From Pseudomonas lurida (GTDB taxonomy: Bacteria; Pseudomonadota; Gammaproteobacteria; Pseudomonadales; Pseudomonadaceae), in assembly GCF_013522705.1 (NCBI RefSeq), contig NZ_JAAMRE010000002.1, positions 62,001 to 126,000 on the forward strand: DNA of 64,000 nt, written 5' to 3'. Shown piece after piece: positions 1 to 9,288 of this stretch. The position numbers and the translations under genes are program-made. The first letter of the stretch is position 1. Every line of letters begins with the position of its first letter. The notes below the pieces were generated by a model, which saw nothing but the letters and a program-made list of their open reading frames with translations, did no database searches and was not told the DNA's origin.

Positions 1-182
1 AGGCTCTGCTGCTGGATGCTGCGCCATTCCGGCGGTTCGGCGGGCAGGATGGCATCACCCATGCTGCGCTCGGGTTGCCCCTTGGCGTCACGCTCAAGCT
101 GGAGAAAGTCCGCGTCATATTCCATGTCTTCGCCACACGGCGAGTTCGCGGAAACGGCGGCGAGCAGCAAAGGCACATCCAC
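1..182 (-). CDS. tssA: Type VI secretion protein TssA (ImpA family), N-terminal fragment
   Basis: Only the first 60 codons lie in the window and the gene runs off the left edge. The reverse strand encodes a peptide starting VDVPLLLAAVS, followed by NSPCGEDMEYDADFLQLE and then PAEPPEWRSI, which is the conserved opening of the ImpA/TssA N-terminal domain. TssA proteins form ring oligomers that prime or cap the sheath-tube assembly on the baseplate. I chose the GTG at 180-182 because an AGGGAG lies about ten bases upstream; a second in-frame GTG two codons later is possible. The gene is divergent from fha1, as in the HSI-I locus of P. aeruginosa, where tssA leads the sheath, Hcp and ClpV operon. 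Confidence 0.85.
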   Translation of the reverse strand, partial: MDVPLLLAAVSANSPCGEDMEYDADFLQLERDAKGQPERSMGDAILPAEPPEWRSIQQQS

Positions 183-202
183 TGAAATCGATCTCCCTAT
201 CC

Positions 203-221
203 GCCCGTTAAGATGACGGGC
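203..221 (-). promoter_or_regulatory. Hairpin in the tssA leader
   Basis: GCCCGT and ACGGGC form a 6-bp stem with a 7-base loop. On the tssA transcript it is followed by GGAUAGGGAG, so GGA motifs sit beside the hairpin and in the ribosome-binding site. This resembles RsmA/CsrA targets. That role is inferred. Confidence 0.35.
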
Positions 222-279
222 TATTCATGCATTAGTTGCGCAAGGAACTTTGCATGTTTTCTTGGTCATATAAGCACAG

Positions 280-295
280 TGCTATTAATGTGCCA
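280..295 (-). promoter_or_regulatory. Sigma-54-like promoter reading toward tssA
   Basis: The minus strand reads TGGCACATTAATAGCA, which has the GG-N10-GC spacing of a -24/-12 element. It would start transcription near base 269, about 87 bases before the tssA start. The -12 half (TAGCA) departs from the consensus TTGC. No sigma-54 activator gene is in the window. The rest of the 183-576 gap is AT-richer than the genes and holds no convincing ORF. Confidence 0.35.
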
Positions 296-518
296 TCATT
301 GGTGTTCAAGAAGTTGTGCATTTTTGGTGTAGTACTTATGCCTTGTCAAGGTAAGCTATTCGCCCTCTGTGACAGATGTGCGGTGCTTAACAACCTGTGC
401 GACTGACGGGTCGAAGCACGCACCGAGGCAGGATTTTTGTCATGCGGCCCAGTTAACATCAGCGATCATGCTGACAACAGCGGGTTGTAAAGGGTCGATT
501 GCATGGCCCGATGGGATT

Positions 519-541
519 TCCCGGGAATGTTCAGCCCGGGA
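519..541 (+). promoter_or_regulatory. Hairpin in the fha1 leader
   Basis: TCCCGGG and CCCGGGA form a 7-bp stem with a 9-base loop, ending 25 bases before the AAGGAGG ribosome-binding site at 566-572. The combination of a leader hairpin and a GGA at the ribosome-binding site fits post-transcriptional control by RsmA-type proteins. It could equally be incidental secondary structure. Confidence 0.35.
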
Positions 542-576
542 ATCGACTGCGCGCGAAGTATCAGCAAGGAGGCAAG

Positions 577-1935
577 ATGTCGCTGTGTTTGACTATCACT
601 AGTTATCACAAGATTACCCCCGGGCAGTGCCCCGAAAAGTCCATGAACCAGGGCTCGATGGCGATCGGCCGCAGCTCGGATAATGACTGGGTATTGCCCG
701 ACCCCGAGCGCCTCGTGTCTTCGCAACACTGCGTTATTCAATACAAAGACGGCCGTTATTATTTAACCGATAACAGCACCAACGGCGTGGAGTTGGTCAA
801 CGCCGGCATCCGCATGCGCCGCGGCAACAGCGAGCTGCTGCAGGATGGCGAACTGATCCGTATCGGCGATTACGAAATCCAGGCACGCATCGATTTCAGC
901 GTGCAAGGCGTTGAAAGCCAGCCCTTTGCCGGTGAGTCGCCGAACAGTTTCGAAGCGCTGATGGGCGCCGTGGCCGGCCCCGTGACGCCCGCGCCGATGC
1001 CGCAGCCAGCGATCGCGCCGCAGTTCCAGGGTGCGTCGTCGATGGACACCCTGCCGGACCTGTTCGACTTCCTCAGCCCCACCGCCGTGCCGCCGCCGAC
1101 CGTGGCCGATCATGTGCCCAGTGAACAACACGACTTCCGCCCGCCGACGCCGGTGAGCGTGCCGGTGCCCGAGGCGCCGGTGGCGTCCGGTTCAGTGATC
1201 CCCGAAGATTGGGACCTGCTCAGCGACGCGCCGCCGCCGATTATCAGCGCGCCGGCACCGACTCCATCGCCGCCACCGCCACCGCCACCGCCAGTGACGC
1301 CATCCGCGCCCATGCCCGAGGTGGCACCGCCGGTGGTCAATGCCGGGCAACCGGACCTGCTGCAAGCCTTCCTGCGCGGTGCCGGCCTCGACCAATTGCG
1401 CCTGGACAAGGCCGACGCCTGCGCGCAGATGGAAAGCATCGGTCGCAGCTACCGGCTGATGGTCGAAGGCTTGATCGACGTCCTGCGCGCCCGGGCCAGC
1501 CTCAAAGGCGAGTTCCGCATGCAGCAGACCATGATCCAGCCCGCTGAAAACAATCCGTTGAAGTTCGCACCGAATGCCGACGAAGCGTTACTGCTGCTGC
1601 TGCGTCACGGCAACCAGGCGTTTATGGCGCCCGATGTCGCGGTAAAGGAAAGTTTCGACGACCTGCGCGCCCACCAACTGGCGGTGATGGCCGGTGTGGA
1701 AGCGGCGATCAAACACCTGCTCAAGCGCTTCGAACCGGCGCAACTGGAAGAACGCATGGGCAAGCCCGGTGGGCTGTCGAGTATTTTCAACGGGTCACGC
1801 CAGGCCCAGTACTGGCAGCAGTTCACCGAGCTCTACGGCAATATTTCCCGTGAGGCCCAGGAAGACTTCCAGGACCTGTTCGGCCGCGAGTTCAGTCGGG
1901 CCTATGAAGAACACAGCGCACGACAGCGGCGCTGA
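577..1935 (+). CDS. fha1: FHA-domain type VI secretion scaffold Fha1/TagH
   Basis: This 452-residue protein carries an N-terminal forkhead-associated domain. The signature GRSS (31-34), SSQH (48-51) and NSTNG (66-70) reads phosphothreonine. A long Pro/Ala linker with an eight-proline run follows (roughly residues 130-270), then a helical TagH-type C-terminal domain. In HSI-I systems, PpkA phosphorylates Fha and PppA reverses this, controlling assembly after translation. The start is ATG 577, chosen for its AAGGAGG at 566-572; an upstream in-frame ATG at 499 would add 26 residues unlike the family. It is the first gene of the plus-strand operon. Confidence 0.93.
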   Translation: MSLCLTITSYHKITPGQCPEKSMNQGSMAIGRSSDNDWVLPDPERLVSSQHCVIQYKDGRYYLTDNSTNGVELVNAGIRMRRGNSELLQDGELIRIGDYEIQARIDFSVQGVESQPFAGESPNSFEALMGAVAGPVTPAPMPQPAIAPQFQGASSMDTLPDLFDFLSPTAVPPPTVADHVPSEQHDFRPPTPVSVPVPEAPVASGSVIPEDWDLLSDAPPPIISAPAPTPSPPPPPPPPVTPSAPMPEVAPPVVNAGQPDLLQAFLRGAGLDQLRLDKADACAQMESIGRSYRLMVEGLIDVLRARASLKGEFRMQQTMIQPAENNPLKFAPNADEALLLLLRHGNQAFMAPDVAVKESFDDLRAHQLAVMAGVEAAIKHLLKRFEPAQLEERMGKPGGLSSIFNGSRQAQYWQQFTELYGNISREAQEDFQDLFGREFSRAYEEHSARQRR

Positions 1936-1985
1936 ACCGCACACACGGATTAACGGATAGCTAAGTACGTCATTGAGGACGCAGG

Positions 1986-2495
1986 ATGATTCCCAGGTTT
2001 TTACTCGCAGTCGCCACCGCGCTTCTGCTGACGGCGTGTGCCAAAGACGCCGCCAAACCCGAAGCCGCCGCCGAGGCTGAAGCGGATACGGCTGCGGTCG
2101 AATTGCACTTTCACGCCATTGCCGGGCTCAACCCCGGCGCCAATGGCCAGGCCGCCCCGGTGCGCGTGCGGATTTTCGAACTGAAGAATGCCGCCACCTT
2201 TGCCCGCTCCGACTATTTCGCCCTGGCCGACCGTGCGCAATCGACCCTGGGCCTGGACTTGTTGGACCAGGACGAAGTGATGGTGCAGCCCGGTCAGCAA
2301 CTGAGCATTCAGCGTGACCTCGACCCGTCGACGCGCCAGATCGGCTTGCTGGTGGGCTACCGCGAACTCGATCGCGCGCAGTGGCGCACGGTGATCAATG
2401 TGCCGGCGCGTCAATACACCGAATACCAGATCAGCCTCGATGTGCGCGCGGTGCGCGCCGACGTCGTGGTTACCCCATCCAGCCCTGCCCAATAA
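1986..2495 (+). CDS. tssJ: Type VI secretion outer-membrane lipoprotein TssJ
   Basis: The 169-residue product begins with a short basic and hydrophobic signal ending in the lipobox LTAC (15-18), so Cys18 should be lipidated. The rest is a small beta-sandwich with the VRIFELK and DYFALAD segments typical of TssJ/SciN. TssJ anchors the TssM periplasmic domain to the outer membrane. The gene lies 50 bases after fha1 and 15 before tssK, in operon order. Confidence 0.93.
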   Translation: MIPRFLLAVATALLLTACAKDAAKPEAAAEAEADTAAVELHFHAIAGLNPGANGQAAPVRVRIFELKNAATFARSDYFALADRAQSTLGLDLLDQDEVMVQPGQQLSIQRDLDPSTRQIGLLVGYRELDRAQWRTVINVPARQYTEYQISLDVRAVRADVVVTPSSPAQ

Positions 2496-2510
2496 GCAAT
2501 CGGAGCCCCC

Positions 2511-3845
2511 ATGTCCTGGAACAATCGCGTGGTCTGGTCGGAAGGCATGTTCATCGGAACGCAGCACTTCCAGCAGCATGACCGTTACCTGGAAAACCTG
2601 ATCGACGCCCGCAGCCGCCCGCTGTCCGCCGGTGCCTGGGGCTTTTCCGAGTTGCTGATCGACCAAGGCCTGTTGGCCCAGGGCAAGCTGGCCATCGTCT
2701 CGGCGCGGGGCCTGTTGCCTGACGGCACACCGTTCAATATTCCCCAGGACGACCTGGCGCCCAGCCCGCTGAACATCGATGACAACCTGCGCGACGGCCT
2801 GGTCTACCTGGCCTTGCCACTCAAGCGGGCCGGCGTGCGCGACACCGTCGACGAGGGCGAAGCCCTGGAAGCCGCGCGTTACGTGAGCCAGGTGCGCGAA
2901 GTACGCGATGACAACGCACCGTTCGAAAACCGCGCGCCGGTGGCCGTGGGTTCTCGGGCGCTGCGCCTGCTCACCGCCCAGGATGGCATCAGCGATTACG
3001 CCGCCATCGGTGTGGTACGCATCAAGGAAAAACGCGCCGACCGCGCGCTGGTGCTCGATGACAGCTACATCCCACCGGTGCTGGACGTGGCCGCGAGCAA
3101 ACCGCTCACCGCGTTTCGCAGCGAATTGCTGGGCCTGCTGCACCAGCGTGGCGAGGCCCTGGCCGGCCGCGTGGTGGCCTCGGGCGCCGGCGGCGCCTCG
3201 GAGATCGCCGACTTCATGCTGCTGCAACTGGTCAACCGCGCCCAGCCGCTGATCCAGCATTTCAGCCAGTTGAGCCCGCTGCACCCGGAGCGTTTCTTCA
3301 GTGAACTGGTGGGCCTGGCCGGGGAGTTTTCCACGTTCTCCACCTCGGGCCGTCGTCCTCAGGAATACCCGCAATACCAGCACGACGATCTGGCCGTCAG
3401 CTTCGCCCCGGTAATGGCGGCATTGCGCGAAGCGTTGTCGATGCTGATTGACAGTAAAGCCACGCCAATCCCGATTGTGGAAAAAGCTTATGGCATCCAC
3501 GTGGCAATGCTGGCCGACAAAACCCTGCTCGACAACGCCAGTTTCATCCTGGTGGTGCGTGCCGATGTACCCGGCGAAACCCTGCGCGCGCGCTTCGGCC
3601 AGCAGAGCAAGGTAGGGTCGGTTGAACACATCCGCGACATGGTCAACCTGCAGTTGCCGGGCATCGGTCTGGTGCCGTTGCCGGTGGCGCCACGCCAACT
3701 GCCGTATCACGCAGGCTCGACTTACTACGAGCTGGACCGGGGCAGCGAGCACTGGCAGCAACTGAGCAACTCCGGTGGTTTTGCTTTCCACATCGCCGGG
3801 CAGTTCCCGGGCTTGAACCTGGCCTTCTGGGCGATCCGAGGATAA
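2511..3845 (+). CDS. tssK: Type VI secretion baseplate protein TssK
   Basis: The 444-residue protein opens with NNRVVWSEGMFIGTQHFQQ, the family hallmark, and has the usual TssK length. TssK trimers link the cytoplasmic baseplate to the TssL/TssM membrane complex. No signal peptide or membrane segment is seen, consistent with a cytoplasmic location. The gene sits 15 bases after tssJ and 6 before tssL. Confidence 0.96.
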   Translation: MSWNNRVVWSEGMFIGTQHFQQHDRYLENLIDARSRPLSAGAWGFSELLIDQGLLAQGKLAIVSARGLLPDGTPFNIPQDDLAPSPLNIDDNLRDGLVYLALPLKRAGVRDTVDEGEALEAARYVSQVREVRDDNAPFENRAPVAVGSRALRLLTAQDGISDYAAIGVVRIKEKRADRALVLDDSYIPPVLDVAASKPLTAFRSELLGLLHQRGEALAGRVVASGAGGASEIADFMLLQLVNRAQPLIQHFSQLSPLHPERFFSELVGLAGEFSTFSTSGRRPQEYPQYQHDDLAVSFAPVMAALREALSMLIDSKATPIPIVEKAYGIHVAMLADKTLLDNASFILVVRADVPGETLRARFGQQSKVGSVEHIRDMVNLQLPGIGLVPLPVAPRQLPYHAGSTYYELDRGSEHWQQLSNSGGFAFHIAGQFPGLNLAFWAIRG

Positions 3846-3851
3846 TCCGCG

Positions 3852-5141
3852 ATGCATCCCAATGATGACGACCGCACCCAGTTCATGCCGCGCCCGGGGG
3901 GCCGTGCGCCGGAACCCGCGCGTGCAGAGCCCGCGCCTTTGTCAGTGCCGGCCGCGCCGATGCTCACCGGCAAGAGCCAGGGCCTCAACCCGCTGGAAAG
4001 CGCCGCCGGCCCGTTGCTGGCATTGCTGACGCGGCTGCGCAACACCATCGCCCACCCGGCGCCGGCCAGCCTGCGCGCGCAACTGTTGGCCTACCTGCGC
4101 CAGTTCGAAGAACGTGCCGAGGCCGCCGGCGTGGCGCGCAACGAAGTGCTGCTGGCGCGCTACGCGCTGTGCACCGCTCTGGATGAGGCGGTGTTGAGCA
4201 CGCCGTGGGGCAGCACCAGCGAGTGGGGCAAGCAGAGCCTGTTGATCACCGTGCATAACGAAGCCTGGGGCGGCGAAAAAGTCTTCCAGTTGCTCGACCA
4301 TTGCCTGCAAAGCCCACGGGAACGCTTGTACCTGCTGGAGCTGTTGTACCTGTGCATGTGCCTGGGTTTCGAAGGTCGCTACCGCGTGATGAACGACGGC
4401 CGCAGCCAGTTGGAAGCCCTGCGCGAACGCACCGCCGCGGCCATTCGCAGTGCCCGTGGCGAGCACGAGCGCGAGCTGTCGCCGCATTGGCGCGGTGTGA
4501 CCGTGGCGCGAGATCGCCTGGCGCAATTCATGCCGCCGTGGATCGCCGTGGCCATCGGCCTGGCGCTGCTGCTGGCGCTGCTGTTCGTGTTGCGCATGCT
4601 GCTGGCGGCGCAGGCCGAACCGGTGTTCAAGAATATCCATGCCCTGGGCGAGATCCCGGTGCAGGCCATCGACCGTCCGGTGGCGCAGCCCAAGGTCATT
4701 GAGCGGCCGCGTCTGGCCGGCTTCCTGGCGGAAGACATCAAGGCCGGGCGCGTCGCGGTGGAAGACAAGGTCGACCGCTCCGTGGTGACCATTCGTGGCG
4801 ACGAGTTGTTCGCGTCCGCCAGCTCCAGCATCGTCGATGACTACCAGCCGTTGATGCTGCGCATTGCCGACGCCGTGCGTAAGGTCAAGGGCCAGGTCCG
4901 CGTCACGGGCCACAGCGACAACCGTCCGATTGCCACGCTGCGCTTCCCGTCCAACTGGGCGTTGTCGGAAGCGCGGGCCAAGTCGGTGCTGGAGATTCTT
5001 GCCGCCAAGACCGGCCAGGCCGAACGCTTCAGTGCCGAGGGCAGAAGCGACACCGAGCCGCTGGCCACCAACAGCACAGCCGAAGGCCGCGCCCGCAATC
5101 GTCGGGTTGAAATCACCGTATTGGCGGAGGGCGTCGAGTGA
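3852..5141 (+). CDS. tssL: Type VI secretion protein TssL with OmpA-like peptidoglycan-binding domain
   Basis: At 429 residues this is the extended form of TssL. An N-terminal DotU-type cytoplasmic domain (about 45-220, with ALCTALDEAVLSTPWG) leads to one membrane helix at about 226-250. A periplasmic OmpA/MotB-type domain follows at about 310-425 (VTGHSDNRPI, then SEARAKSV). The C-terminal domain would bind peptidoglycan, so no separate TagL is needed. The stop overlaps the GTG start of tssM, suggesting translational coupling. The preceding gap to tssK is 6 bases. Confidence 0.95.
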   Translation: MHPNDDDRTQFMPRPGGRAPEPARAEPAPLSVPAAPMLTGKSQGLNPLESAAGPLLALLTRLRNTIAHPAPASLRAQLLAYLRQFEERAEAAGVARNEVLLARYALCTALDEAVLSTPWGSTSEWGKQSLLITVHNEAWGGEKVFQLLDHCLQSPRERLYLLELLYLCMCLGFEGRYRVMNDGRSQLEALRERTAAAIRSARGEHERELSPHWRGVTVARDRLAQFMPPWIAVAIGLALLLALLFVLRMLLAAQAEPVFKNIHALGEIPVQAIDRPVAQPKVIERPRLAGFLAEDIKAGRVAVEDKVDRSVVTIRGDELFASASSSIVDDYQPLMLRIADAVRKVKGQVRVTGHSDNRPIATLRFPSNWALSEARAKSVLEILAAKTGQAERFSAEGRSDTEPLATNSTAEGRARNRRVEITVLAEGVE

Positions 5142-8100
5142 AGGCGTTTTTCAGTTTCATGATTCGCTGGGTGATCCCGGTGCTGGGCCTGATCGCCCTG
5201 AGCCTGATCATCTGGTTTGTCGGGCCGCTGCTCGACGTGCTGGTGCCGGAAGGCCGCCGCTGGGCGTTGATCGTCCTGATGTTCGCGGTGTGGATCGCCT
5301 ACCGCGTGTTCCGCATTATCCAGGCGCGCCGCCAGGCCGCCGAAGTGATGCGCAGCCTGGCGGCGGATACGCCGGTGGACCCCAACAGCGTGGCCACCGC
5401 CGAAGAACTCGCCACCCTGCGCCAGCGCATGGACGAGGCCCTGACGCTGCTCAAGAAAGCCAAACTGGGCGGCGACGAGCGGCGCAACCTCTACGAACTG
5501 CCGTGGTACGTGATCATCGGCCCACCGGGTTCGGGCAAGACCACCGCGCTGGTCAACTCCGGCCTGCACTTTCCGCTGGCCGCGCAGCTGGGCGCCGGTG
5601 CGGTGCGCGGTGTCGGCGGTACGCGTAACTGCGACTGGTGGTTCACCGACCAGGCCGTACTGCTCGACACCGCCGGTCGCTATACCACCCAGGACAGCAA
5701 CTCCACGGTGGATAAAGCTGCGTGGCTGGGCTTTCTCGACCTGCTGAAAAAACAACGCTCGCGCCGCCCCATCGACGGCGCATTCATTGCGATCAGCCTC
5801 TCGGATCTGCTGCTCGGCACCGACGCCGAGCGCGCCGCCCACGCGGCGGCGATTCGCCTGCGGATCCAGGAGCTGTATACGCAATTGGGCGTGCGCTTTC
5901 CGATCTACCTGATGCTGACCAAGCTCGATCTGGTCCCCGGCTTCATGGAGTTCTTCGACAACCTGAGCAAGGAAGAGCGCGCCCAGGTGTGGGGCATGAC
6001 CTTTGCCCTGGACGACGGTAAAAACAATGACAGCCCGCTGGCGCACCTGCAGAGCGAGTTCGCCGGACTCGAACAGCGTCTCAACGAGCGCCTGGTGGAA
6101 CGTCTGCAACAAGAGCGCGACCCGGCGCGGCGCGACCTGATCTACGGCTTCCCGCAGCAATTCGGCGCCTTGAAGGATTGCCTGCAGAGTTTCCTTGAGG
6201 GCGTGTTTAAACCCAACGCCTTTGAAGAGCGTGTATTGCTGCGTGGCGTGTACTTCACCAGTGGCACCCAGGAAGGCAGCCCGATTGACCGCCTGATCGG
6301 CGCCATGGCCCAGAGCATGAACCTGGACCGCCAGCACCTGGCGCGCCAGAGCGGCACCGGGCGCAGTTATTTCATCGAAAAACTCTTTACCGCCGTGGCC
6401 TTTGCCGAGCGTGGGCTGGTGGGTGTGAACCCGAAAGTCGAACGCCGGCGCAAGTGGATTGCGCGCGGTGTACTCGCGGCCACCGTGGCTTTGGTGATCG
6501 TGGTCAGCAGCCTGTGGTGGGTGAGCTATCGCGCCAACCAGGCCTATATCGCCCAGGTCGACCAGAAGGTCGCGCCCTTGGGCCAGACCGTACAGAACCT
6601 CAGCCCGGCGCAGCGCGACGTGCTCGCGGTGCTGCCGCTGCTCAATGCGGTGAAAAACCTGGCGGGGGATTCGCCGAGTTGGTCCGAGGGCCTGGGGTTG
6701 TACCAGGGCGACATGCTCGAAGCCGAGTCCGCCAGCGTCTACCGCAAATTGTTGATCGCCGTATTCGCCCCGCGACTGGTGACGCGCATCGAGGAGCAAC
6801 TGCACGGCGGCGGCAACTCCGACTTCCTCTACGAAGGCCTCAAGGCTTACCTGATGCTTGCCGACAGCGAGCATTACGACCCGGATTTCATCAAGGCGTG
6901 GATCGCCCTGGACTGGGACCGCAACCTGCCACGGGATCTGCCGGCCGATCAACGCCAGGCACTGGCCGGGCATTTGCAGGCCCTGTTCGAACGGCATCCG
7001 CCGAACGCACGCCTGGACCCACGCCTGATCGACGACCTGCGCCGCCAACTGCAACAGTTGCCGGTGGCGCAGCGTGTGTATGACCGGGTCAAACGCCAGA
7101 AACTGCCCGAAGGCATCCCGGACTTTCGCATCAACGAAGCCGCCGGGCGTGATGCCGCGCTGGTGTTCAGCCGCAAGAGCGGCAAGCCCCTGGGCGAGCC
7201 GTTGAGTGGGTTCTTTACCGCCAAGGGTTATCGTCAGGCGTTCCTGCTGAGCAGCCTGAACCAGACCGGCACGCTGGCCGAAGAACAGTGGGTGCTGGGC
7301 CGCGAGCAGGCCGATCAGCAGAACGTGGTGAGCCTGGCCGCCGATGTGCGCCGCCTGTATTTCCAGGACTACCAGCGCCAATGGGACGCCTTGCTCGCCG
7401 ACATCGACTTTGTGCCGATCACCAGCGTGGCCCAGGCCGCCGATGTGCTGCGGGTGATTTCCGGGCCGACCTCGCCGCTGAAAAAGCTGCTGGTGGCGGT
7501 GGCCAAGGAAACCGACCTGCAAGCCGAAGAACGCCAATTGGCGGCCAAAGGCGCGCCGGTGGAAGGCGGCGTCGACAAGCTCAAGGAGCGCCTCGGCAGC
7601 TTGCTGGGTCAGGAGCAACCCACAACCAACGCGCCGGCGGCGACGGACGATCCGGTCACCGCGCACTTCGCCGAACTCAACAGCATCGTCAGTAAAAATG
7701 AAGGCGAGCCGGCGGCCATCGACGGCCTGTTGGCGGACATGAATGCGCTGTATGTGCAGGTCAGCGCCATGGTCGGCGCCAGTGGCGACGCGCTGCTCGG
7801 CGAGGCCAAGAACCAGGCAGCGGCTGCGGCTACGCGCGTCAGCCTGAATGCCGAACGCCAGCCGCCGCTGGTGCAGGGCATGGTCAAGTCGGTGGTCAAC
7901 TCCACCACCAACAGCATGATGGGCGGGGTGCGTAACCAACTGAACGCGGCCTGGGTCAGCGAAGTGGTCAACGTGTATCGCCAGTCGCTGGCGGGGCGTT
8001 ATCCGATGTCACCCGGCAGCGCGCGGGACGCCACGCTGGATGATTTCGGCCAGTTCTTCGGCGTCGGCGGGGTGATGGACAATTATTTCCGCAAATACCT

Positions 8101-8638
8101 GCAGCCCTACGTGGACACCTCCGCGCAAACCTGGCGCTGGCAGCCGGGCGCGGCGCAGAAACTGGGGATCGCGCCGGGCGTGCTGCAGACCTTCCAGCGC
8201 GCCGCGACGATTCGCGATGCGTTCTTCCGCTCCGGGGGCACCCAACCGATTGTGCGTTTCGAGCTTAAGCCGGTGTCGATGGACCCAAGCATCACCCAGT
8301 TCCTGCTCGACCTGGACGGCCAGCAACTGAGCTACGACCATGGCCCGAGTCGTCCGGTGGCGATGCAATGGCCGAACCCCGGCAGTATTGGCGTGGTGCG
8401 TATCTCCATCATGCCGCCGTCGGCCAGTGGCCGTTCCGGCGTAACCCTCGACGGCCCGTGGGCCTGGTTCCGCCTGCTGGAACAGTCGGACCTGACCCCC
8501 GGCAACTCACCGGACCGTTTCAACCTGCGCCTGCGCGTCGATGGCGCGAGTATCGCTTACGAGCTGCGCGCCAACAGTGCCTTCAACCCGTTCAAGAGTC
8601 GCGTGCTCAGCGGCTTCAGCCTGCCGGAGCGGCTATGA
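5138..8638 (+). CDS. tssM: Type VI secretion inner-membrane protein TssM (IcmF)
   Basis: The 1166-residue protein has two N-terminal membrane helices (about 9-32 and 41-60) and a cytoplasmic NTPase-like domain with a complete Walker A GPPGSGKTT (128-136). A third helix lies near 443-463, and a large periplasmic part ends in a beta-rich domain that should contact TssJ. Family length is normal. It starts with GTG at 5138, overlapping the tssL stop. Its own stop overlaps the tagF ATG. A minus-strand reading frame of over 1000 codons inside it is an artefact of GC-rich codon use. Confidence 0.95.
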   Translation: MKAFFSFMIRWVIPVLGLIALSLIIWFVGPLLDVLVPEGRRWALIVLMFAVWIAYRVFRIIQARRQAAEVMRSLAADTPVDPNSVATAEELATLRQRMDEALTLLKKAKLGGDERRNLYELPWYVIIGPPGSGKTTALVNSGLHFPLAAQLGAGAVRGVGGTRNCDWWFTDQAVLLDTAGRYTTQDSNSTVDKAAWLGFLDLLKKQRSRRPIDGAFIAISLSDLLLGTDAERAAHAAAIRLRIQELYTQLGVRFPIYLMLTKLDLVPGFMEFFDNLSKEERAQVWGMTFALDDGKNNDSPLAHLQSEFAGLEQRLNERLVERLQQERDPARRDLIYGFPQQFGALKDCLQSFLEGVFKPNAFEERVLLRGVYFTSGTQEGSPIDRLIGAMAQSMNLDRQHLARQSGTGRSYFIEKLFTAVAFAERGLVGVNPKVERRRKWIARGVLAATVALVIVVSSLWWVSYRANQAYIAQVDQKVAPLGQTVQNLSPAQRDVLAVLPLLNAVKNLAGDSPSWSEGLGLYQGDMLEAESASVYRKLLIAVFAPRLVTRIEEQLHGGGNSDFLYEGLKAYLMLADSEHYDPDFIKAWIALDWDRNLPRDLPADQRQALAGHLQALFERHPPNARLDPRLIDDLRRQLQQLPVAQRVYDRVKRQKLPEGIPDFRINEAAGRDAALVFSRKSGKPLGEPLSGFFTAKGYRQAFLLSSLNQTGTLAEEQWVLGREQADQQNVVSLAADVRRLYFQDYQRQWDALLADIDFVPITSVAQAADVLRVISGPTSPLKKLLVAVAKETDLQAEERQLAAKGAPVEGGVDKLKERLGSLLGQEQPTTNAPAATDDPVTAHFAELNSIVSKNEGEPAAIDGLLADMNALYVQVSAMVGASGDALLGEAKNQAAAAATRVSLNAERQPPLVQGMVKSVVNSTTNSMMGGVRNQLNAAWVSEVVNVYRQSLAGRYPMSPGSARDATLDDFGQFFGVGGVMDNYFRKYLQPYVDTSAQTWRWQPGAAQKLGIAPGVLQTFQRAATIRDAFFRSGGTQPIVRFELKPVSMDPSITQFLLDLDGQQLSYDHGPSRPVAMQWPNPGSIGVVRISIMPPSASGRSGVTLDGPWAWFRLLEQSDLTPGNSPDRFNLRLRVDGASIAYELRANSAFNPFKSRVLSGFSLPERL

Positions 8639-9288
8639 CGACGTTGGGCTTCTACGGCAAATTGGCCAGCCGTGGCGATTTCGTCAGCCGCGCCTTGCCC
8701 CAGAGCTTTATCGGCCCGTGGGACAGCTGGCTGGCGGCGGGGTTGCTCGCCAGCCAGAACAGCCTGGGCGCTGGCTGGCTCAATGCGTACCTGGTCAGCC
8801 CGCTGTGGCGTTTTGTGCTGGCGCCGGGCGTCTGCGGGCCGGACGCGGCCGCAGGGGTAGTGATGCCGAGCATCGACCGGGTCGGGCGGTACTTCCCGCT
8901 GGCGGTGGTGGCGCTGCTGGATCACAACACCAACCCCGCCTCGCTGGTGGGCGGGCCGGACGCCTGGTTCGAGCAGGTCGAAGCGTTGCTGCTGGGTACC
9001 CTGGACAGCGGCGCGACCTTTGAAGGCTTCAACGAGGGGCTCGACCGTCTGGGTGTGCCGACCGCCGAGCCGCGCGCCCTCGACGGCCGTTTCGCCGGTC
9101 TGCAGCGCGTCGTCGCGACCGAGCCCCAAGGCCGCCTGGCCGCGCTGGCCGAACAGGCATGCGAAGGCGCCAGCCTGTGGTGGGGGCGCGGCTCGCAACA
9201 GATTTCTCCTGGTTTATTGCGGTGTCAGGGCCTGCCTGCCGCCAGCGATTTTGCGCAGTTTTTGCTCGGACAAGAAGGTGTGGTGTAG
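8635..9288 (+). CDS. tagF: Type VI secretion accessory protein TagF
   Basis: The 217-residue product begins MTTLGFYGKLASRGDF and contains PQSFIGPWDSWL and GVVMPSIDRVGRYFPL, all typical of the TagF/ImpM (DUF2094) family. In P. aeruginosa TagF represses H1-T6SS after translation, acting through Fha. The ATG at 8635 overlaps the tssM stop, and the gene abuts pppA directly. The longer upstream frame starting at 8368 lies inside tssM and lacks family support. Confidence 0.92.
   Translation: MTTLGFYGKLASRGDFVSRALPQSFIGPWDSWLAAGLLASQNSLGAGWLNAYLVSPLWRFVLAPGVCGPDAAAGVVMPSIDRVGRYFPLAVVALLDHNTNPASLVGGPDAWFEQVEALLLGTLDSGATFEGFNEGLDRLGVPTAEPRALDGRFAGLQRVVATEPQGRLAALAEQACEGASLWWGRGSQQISPGLLRCQGLPAASDFAQFLLGQEGVV

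Noticed and set aside
211..576. Small gene between tssA and fha1
   Set aside because: Only short frames without ribosome-binding sites or family similarity; the region looks like leaders and promoters.
2001..3857. Minus-strand open frame of 618 codons opposite tssJ and tssK
   Set aside because: Shadow of tssJ and tssK with no recognisable domain or ribosome-binding site.
4841..7939. Minus-strand open frame of 1032 codons opposite tssL and tssM
   Set aside because: It is antisense to clearly recognised tssM, has low-complexity His/Gln/Arg-rich composition and no domain; it reflects GC-rich codon use that removes stops.
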